Source: Phytopythium helicoides
Taxonomy: Eukaryota > Oomycota > Peronosporomycetes > Pythiales > Pythiaceae
Assembly: GCA_024867545.1 (NCBI GenBank)
Contig: JANFNE010000017.1
Coordinates: forward strand, 25,001 to 89,000
Length of the DNA: 64,000 bases
Reading direction: 5' to 3'
The notes under the pieces were generated by a model. It was not told the DNA's origin. It saw only the letters and a program-made list of their open reading frames with translations, and searched no databases. Below are positions 59,153-64,000 of the stretch, in pieces (position 1 is the stretch's first letter; every line of letters begins with the position of its first letter). The translations under genes and the position numbers were made by a program.

Positions 59153-60825
59153 TCAGCGTCTCCGCTTCCGAGGTTCACCAGCGGGACGAGATCCTTCGTC
59201 GCGCACCCGCCGCTTCTGCGCGTCTCGATCTCGAGAGCGCGAGCGACCTCTGTCGCGTTCACGCCGATCACCGTCTCGACCCTTGGCTTCCCGATCACGC
59301 GGTCGGTCTCGCTCCCGCTCTCGTTCACGAGCGCGGTCACGGTCACGGTCTCGACCTCGACCCCGGTCTCGACCCCGGTCGCGGTCTCTACCTGCGTCGC
59401 GATCCTTGCCAACGTCGCGATCTTTAGCCGCATCACGGTCCTTGCCAGCTTCGCGCTCCTTGGCAGCATCACGGTCCTTAGGGGCGTCGCGGTTAGAAGC
59501 GCCATCCCGGCCCTTTGCTCCATCTCGGTCTTTTGCTCCATCGCGGTCTTTGCCACCGTCACGGTCCTTGGCACCATCTCGGTCTCTGCCACCATCACGG
59601 TCCCTGCCACCGCCTCGGTCGCTACCAATATCTCGAGGTTCCCTGCCAAACATGTCGCGTCCATCCTTGCCGCATCCTTTGTCCGCGGATCATCTCGGCG
59701 GCGTGGTTGTGATCGAGAACGGTCTCTTCCGCGAGGACGGCGGTCATCACCTTTCCGTCCGCGCTCGTCAAAGTCGCGAGGACCTCCACCACGACCAGAG
59801 CTTCCTCCCCGAGATCCGCGGCTCCGACCTCCACGTCCTCCGCCATGATCTTCAGGTCCGCCCATCCACGGCCCTCCAAAACCAGGTCCGCCGCCACCCC
59901 AGCCAGGAGGACCTCCTCCCCAGTACCCAGGCGGCGGACCCATGCCTGGGTGCCATCCAGGAGGAGGGTTCATCCCGTTCGGTCCGTTGTTGCCGCCAGG
60001 TCCGGGAGGTCCAGAAGCACCTCCGCGAGGCGGCATCCCACCTCGCGCTTGCTGCTGCTGCTGCTGCTGCTGCTGCGCCTGCTGCTGGTTGGCGACCGAG
60101 ACAGAATGGCGTGCTGCCTGCTCGCGCGCCTTCTCGACCGCCAGCTCGTGACGTCGCCGCAGCTGCTGCGCCGCGTAGTCCCTCCAGCTGTGCTCATCGA
60201 ATCCGTAGTTGAAGTAGTCCGAGATGTCGACGCCTGGCTTGCGCCAGGGCTTCTCCTCGAGCATGTCAATGTCAACATCGAACGCCGTTCGTCGGCCTCC
60301 AAAGACGGCCAGGTCGTCGATGCCGTCGTCTGCGGGGCCCTCCGTCTTGGCAGCTCCATGCTGCGCGCTCTGTCCTCCACTCGCCGCATGCGCCGGCGCC
60401 ACGAAGCTGCCGCGCACGTATCTGTTGCCTCCTCCCGTGAACCGCAGCGTGGGCTTGGCGCCCTTCCCGTCCTCCTCCCAGCACAATCGCCACGTCCTCA
60501 TCCTCGTCGTCGTCGTCGTCCGTCGTCCTCCCCGCTCTGCTTCGGCGCCGCGTCGCCACCAGCAGCTGCAGCTTCACCCGCCGGAGCCGCCGCCAGCGCC
60601 GTCGACACGCCGCCGTAGAGCTCCTCGTCCTCGTCTGTCTCGTGCTTGGCCTCGTCCGCGCGCGCCTCGCCCTTGACCGCCGCCCAGTCGCCGCCCGAGG
60701 GCTCCGCGCGCCCCGCCGCCGCCTGCAGCACGTCCTCGCCAAACTCTTCGTCCTAATAAAGCGGAACGCAGCGTCGTCAGCGCCCGCGCGATCGCCCAGC
60801 AGCGCCGCCACCAGCGCACCTCCAT
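59153..60825 (-). CDS. FIP1: FIP1-like pre-mRNA 3'-end processing factor
   Basis: A model starting ATG-GAG at 60820-60825, a 67-nt intron, then exons from 60752 down to stop 59153 gives about 495 residues. The Fip1 motif is unmistakable: PWRKPGVDISDYFNYGFDE, followed by WRDYAAQQLRRR (about residues 145-180). The N-terminus is acidic (DEEFGEDVL, DEDEELYGG). After the motif come a Gln run, a Pro/Gly-rich region and a long C-terminal tail dominated by Arg-Asp dipeptides (about 59650-59200), ending PRKRRR. Fip1 bridges poly(A) polymerase and CPSF and binds U-rich RNA. The joints near 60535-60577, 60463-60493 and 59677-59720 need introns of only 31-44 nt or are sequence errors. Confidence 0.82.
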
Positions 60826-61083
60826 GGCCCGTCGCGACCGATCCGTTGTTGCCGCCACCCTTCCCCACGTTTTATGATGTGGTCCACGCAAATATACATG
60901 GTGGGTGGGTGGGTCGGGTTTAAAACCCGCGGGTTGGTGGGCCGGGTTTGACGGGCCGACCGCCGTGGTTTTGCCTTGAGTGGCTGGCGGCGGGCCGGCG
61001 GCTTCTCGGCCAATAGTTCGCCCTTGAGCCTCGCGGCCGCAGCGCGGCGCTCAGTTCCTTCCTTGTCTCGTTCGACTTTGCAG
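60826..61083. promoter_or_regulatory. divergent promoter, FIP1 / eL21
   Basis: Between the FIP1 start and the eL21 leader. For eL21, CCAAT lies at 61010-61014 and an initiator-like CTCAGTTC (oomycete-type YTCANTYY) at 61050-61057, which probably marks the start of transcription. A 15-nt palindrome CGGGTTTAAAACCCG is at 60915-60929. GGGT repeats lie at about 60899-60914. Confidence 0.5.
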
Positions 61084-61394
61084 GTAATGGACGCGTGTGT
61101 GGCGGCGCCTTGGTGGCGTTGGGGCCGCAGCTCTGGTGCCTGGTGCTACTAGTTGGCACTGGATGTGTGTGTGGAGGGGGAAGGAAGGCGGGGGCTGGCG
61201 ACTAAGAACCCGCGTGAAGAGCTACGATCGGGTGGACGCGAGGCGCCGACAGGATACAGAGACGCTCCTGGGCTAATGCGGCCATCCCCTCCCTCCTCCT
61301 CCTCATTGCAGCAGCAGACCCCGACGCCACTAAGGCGCAGAGAGGATTGAGAGGCCAGCGAGGCATTTTGCTAACGCTCGTGTGCGCCTGGCAG
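61084..61394 (+). other. probable 5'-UTR intron of the eL21 gene
   Basis: A donor GTAATG at 61084 and an acceptor CTGGCAG ending at 61394 frame 311 nt upstream of the ATG, leaving a short leader. No ATG-led reading frame of note lies within. It is several times longer than any coding intron in the window. Leader introns in ribosomal protein genes often boost expression. Confidence 0.55.
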
Positions 61395-61420
61395 TTCGGA
61401 GCACCTTTTGTTGATACAAG

Positions 61421-61903
61421 ATGCCGCACTCGTTCGGTTACCGCGCGCGCACGCGCGACATGTTCGCTCGCCCGTTCCGCCAGAGCGGCATGGTCAAGAT
61501 GTCGACGTACCTGCGCACGTTCAAGGTGGGCGACTACGTGGACATCAAGGCCAACGGTGCCATCCACAAGGGCATGCCGCACAAGTTCTACCACGGCCGC
61601 ACGGGCCGCGTGTACAACGTGACCAAGCGCGCCGTCGGCGTGCGCGTCAACAAGATCGTGGGCAACCGCATCATCCACAAGCACATCAACGTGCGCATTG
61701 AGCACGTGCACCAGTCCAAGTGCCGTCAGGGCTTCCTCACGCGCGTCAAGGAGAACGAGCTCAAGAAGAAGGCCGCTCGCGAGACGGGCGTGCGCGCCCA
61801 GATCAAGCGCGTGCCGGTGCAGCCCAAGGGCGCCTACACGCTCAAGACCAAGGGCACGCAGCCCATCACCATGGCCCCGCAGCCCTTCGTGGACCTCATG
61901 TAA
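61421..61903 (+). CDS. RPL21: 60S ribosomal protein eL21
   Basis: A single coding exon of 160 residues, the normal eL21 length. It starts MPHSFGYRARTRDMFARPFR and keeps the family blocks TYLRTFKVGDYVDIKANGA, HKGMPHKFYHGRTGRVYNVT, VGVRVNKIVGNRIIHKHINV and HQSKCRQGFLTRVKENE. It is basic throughout and is a component of the large subunit near the 5S RNP. Strong GC preference at third codon positions fits a highly expressed gene. Confidence 0.97.
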   Translation: MPHSFGYRARTRDMFARPFRQSGMVKMSTYLRTFKVGDYVDIKANGAIHKGMPHKFYHGRTGRVYNVTKRAVGVRVNKIVGNRIIHKHINVRIEHVHQSKCRQGFLTRVKENELKKKAARETGVRAQIKRVPVQPKGAYTLKTKGTQPITMAPQPFVDLM

Positions 61904-62341
61904 GCGGTCCATTGACGCGTAGCCGAGCTAGCCGCCTCGTCTTGCAGCCACAAAGGGCGTAGCGCGCCCCGGAGTGTCCGCCTGGACGCCTCGGGCGGGC
62001 CGTCGCCGTCCTTTTCCGGTCGGCGGCGGCGGCACAGCAGGTCAACAATGCAATCAACACGAGTGAACGAGTCACACGCTCTTTGTTCCCCTCCTCGCGT
62101 CGCGCTGCAGGCGTCGTCCATGTCATCTTGACGCTCCCCAAAACCGCGGCCTCTAGCCTTTAGTCGCCTCCACCGCCGCCCTAAATGGAGCTCGACGCCT
62201 CCACGGGCCCCTCAACACCTTGCGCTGCGCGTCCATTTCGTAATTAGCCGAGCAGCCGCGGCCCCTTGCGGCACGCGGATCGGCAGCGACGCTTCTTCCA
62301 TTTCCCAGTTTGCCCCGCTGCACGTCAACACCGTAGCCGCC
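61904..62341. other. intergenic region eL21 to PIH1, no gene seen
   Basis: About 440 bp. The long minus-strand frame that crosses from here into the PIH1 gene is a shadow of the PIH1 exons. Confidence 0.5.
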
Positions 62342-64000
62342 ATGATGCGCGACCCGCAGCAACAGGACACGCCGCCCATGGACGACGCGACGCTCGAGCG
62401 CTACGCCGACGTGCGTCGCCACTCGCTGCTCTGCTCGCGGCTCGATGTGTGCACTGACCCAAGCCTGCGCAGTGGCTGGACGAGCTGGAGCGCTCCGACC
62501 CCGAGGGATACAAGCGGCTGGTCGCCACGATGCAGCAGCAGGTGCAGGCGGCAGGACTGGGCGCTGGAGGAGCCGACGCAGACGCCGCGCTGCTCGACAT
62601 GCTGCGTCAGACTGCAGCGCCTCCAGGTGCAAGAGAAGATGGAGAGACGAAGAGGAGAGCGGCTTTGCTGATGCGGGTGCTGCTTGGCAGAGGCTGATTT
62701 TGCACCCAAGCTCCCGGGTGGACGCGTCATGGAGGCGGACGGGATCAAGGCCAAGGCGGAGGGGGTGAGAGGCGGCTATTGTCTCGGTGTGAAGTGTGAG
62801 AGCATGAAGGCTTACGTGTTCTTGCTGCAGGTGCACATCGACGTCGAGCCGGGCTTTGTCATCAAGACATACGAGATCAAGAGCAAGAAGAAGGTAAGAG
62901 ATGCATTCGAGACTGCTCGTTGACAAATGGGCACCCTTACAATCCACGCTGGTCTCATGTTGCAGGTGTTCGTGAACGTCTGCTTCTCGGACGCGGTGCA
63001 GACCTTCTCCGAGAAGAAGCAGCTGGACGAAAAAGGCAACGAGCAGGAGGTGTGTGCTTGAACTCGGTGAAGCTACGATAGGTTCATACTCACAACAGAC
63101 TACTAGGGCATCCATGTGCCACTAAGCCTAGGGGCCCCGCACGATGTGACAGACAAGAAGGGCGAGCGATCGCTGGCGTTCGACGTTGCTGTCAACACCA
63201 AGGTGGTCGAAGATTGCAAGCAGGACAAAACGGGTGCCTTCCGCAACTTTGTCTGCGAACTAGCGCTTGAGTACATCGACCAGAAAGTACGTGGTGGGAA
63301 GTGGCCGCTTGAAGTGTCTTGAAGCGAACTCACCACTCTGCTTTCAATAGTACAAAATCAAGCTGGATGGACGATACAAACTCCCGCGCCTCACTTATGC
63401 CGGAGAGCTCCCACCTCCTCGGCACTATATCAGGAAAGTACAAGCTCCAATTATCCAGGAGGTAGCGCCTGGCACTCGACCGATAAAACCAAAGGTAGCA
63501 ACAACAAAAGCAACGAAAACGCCAGTCGAAAAGACTGCAACAGCTCGCTACGAACTACTCGAGGAATGGATCAGTGTCTCTGGCGATGTCGAGAAACAAA
63601 TTCCATGCAAGCGAACTGAATCAATTGAAGGCAACTCACCAGCACTTTCTCCAGAGATTCTTCAGAACGCAGGCACACATCTTATAGTGAAGGTGCTTTT
63701 TGAACGCCCAATAGCAAGCAGCGAAGACATCCAGCTCGAGCTTCGCCCTGAGCACTTTGCTGTGCAGGCGACTGGTCATCGTGATTTGAGTAGGTGGTGT
63801 GCTGCAAACGGGTGAGAGGCAAAGACCTGATAGTTTCGTTATCTGCAGGTGCATTTCTCCCGTATCCAGTCAAGGTAGAACAAACTAGCGTAACACTTGA
63901 CCGAGCAACAAACAGCTTACTTGTCATGGCGGCCATCGATAAGCTATGGGATGAGTTGAACCCTGATGTTGGCTCAAATCCATGGCTTTTGGCTCAAGCT
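62342..64000 (+). CDS. PIH1-domain protein (PIH1D/DNAAF type), 3' end outside window
   Basis: Exons 62342-62410, 62473-62626, 62691-62764, 62831-62893, 62966-63049, 63107-63286, 63351-63789 and 63849 to the edge give 405 residues so far, all phases consistent. The N-terminal part has WLDELERSDPEGYKRLV (about residue 24). The PIH1 domain follows with GFVIKTYEIKSKKKVFVNVC, HVPLSLGAPHDVTDKKG, FDVAVNT and the YIDQKYKIKLDGRYKLP end. The second part (LIVKVLF ... LELRPEHFAV ... FLPYPVKV) resembles a CS/Hsp20-like domain. PIH1 proteins work with Hsp90 and R2TP in assembling axonemal dynein arms or snoRNPs. Which paralogue this is cannot be told. Introns are 57-72 nt. Confidence 0.85.

Noticed and set aside
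59283..60618. Arg/Ser-rich frames on the plus strand
   Set aside because: Antisense of the FIP1 RD tail and Pro/Gly region.
62153..63115. 320-residue minus-strand frame
   Set aside because: It crosses well-supported PIH1 exons and has no family signal.

Overview
The window looks like nuclear DNA of an oomycete (Phytophthora/Pythium/Saprolegnia type) or a close stramenopile relative. The evidence is indirect: compact eukaryotic genes separated by a few hundred bases, very short GT-AG introns (37-95 nt), CCAAT boxes close to start codons, an initiator-like element before the eL21 gene, and relics of MULE and Tc1/mariner transposases that resemble oomycete families. A PIH1-domain gene, normally tied to building dynein arms, fits an organism with a flagellated stage. 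The species was not determined.

Positions 1-27506 are one tandem array of 26 complete units of about 1.0-1.2 kb (974-1212 bp) plus partial ends. Each unit carries one intronless tRNA-Arg(TCT) gene, apparently identical in all 27 copies, followed by a spacer with three microsatellites: (TTTC)n of 32-215 bp, a short (TTTG)6-7, and (TG)n of 24-98 bp. Almost all length variation between units comes from these tracts. The array runs off the left edge. On the right it stops 5 bp after the last tRNA.

Positions 27507-31700 have no intact gene. They hold a 38-base G run, two pieces of a decayed Tc1/mariner transposase separated by about 1.3 kb, and a frameshifted MULE transposase on the minus strand that stops just short of the next gene.

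Positions 31718-64000 are gene dense: a HEAT-like protein of unknown role (+), a METTL23-like methyltransferase with a disturbed frame (+), a mitochondrial p32/MAM33 protein (+), an SGTA/Hip-like Hsp70 co-chaperone (-), a large EF-hand protein (+), a GBF1/GNOM-class ARF-GEF (+), a long coiled-coil protein (-), a SAP-like protein (+), an SLC45/SUT-type sugar transporter (+), an unknown protein (-), the diphthamide enzyme DPH6 fused to two RidA-like domains (+), the polyadenylation factor FIP1 (-), ribosomal protein eL21 (+) and a PIH1 protein cut by the right edge (+). Four neighbouring pairs are divergent and share 200-330 bp promoters. The genes are housekeeping functions (translation, mRNA 3' ends, vesicle traffic, chaperones) and do not form one pathway. 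Exon limits were worked out by hand from splice signals and frame continuity. Several gene models close exactly in frame, but none is checked against RNA.
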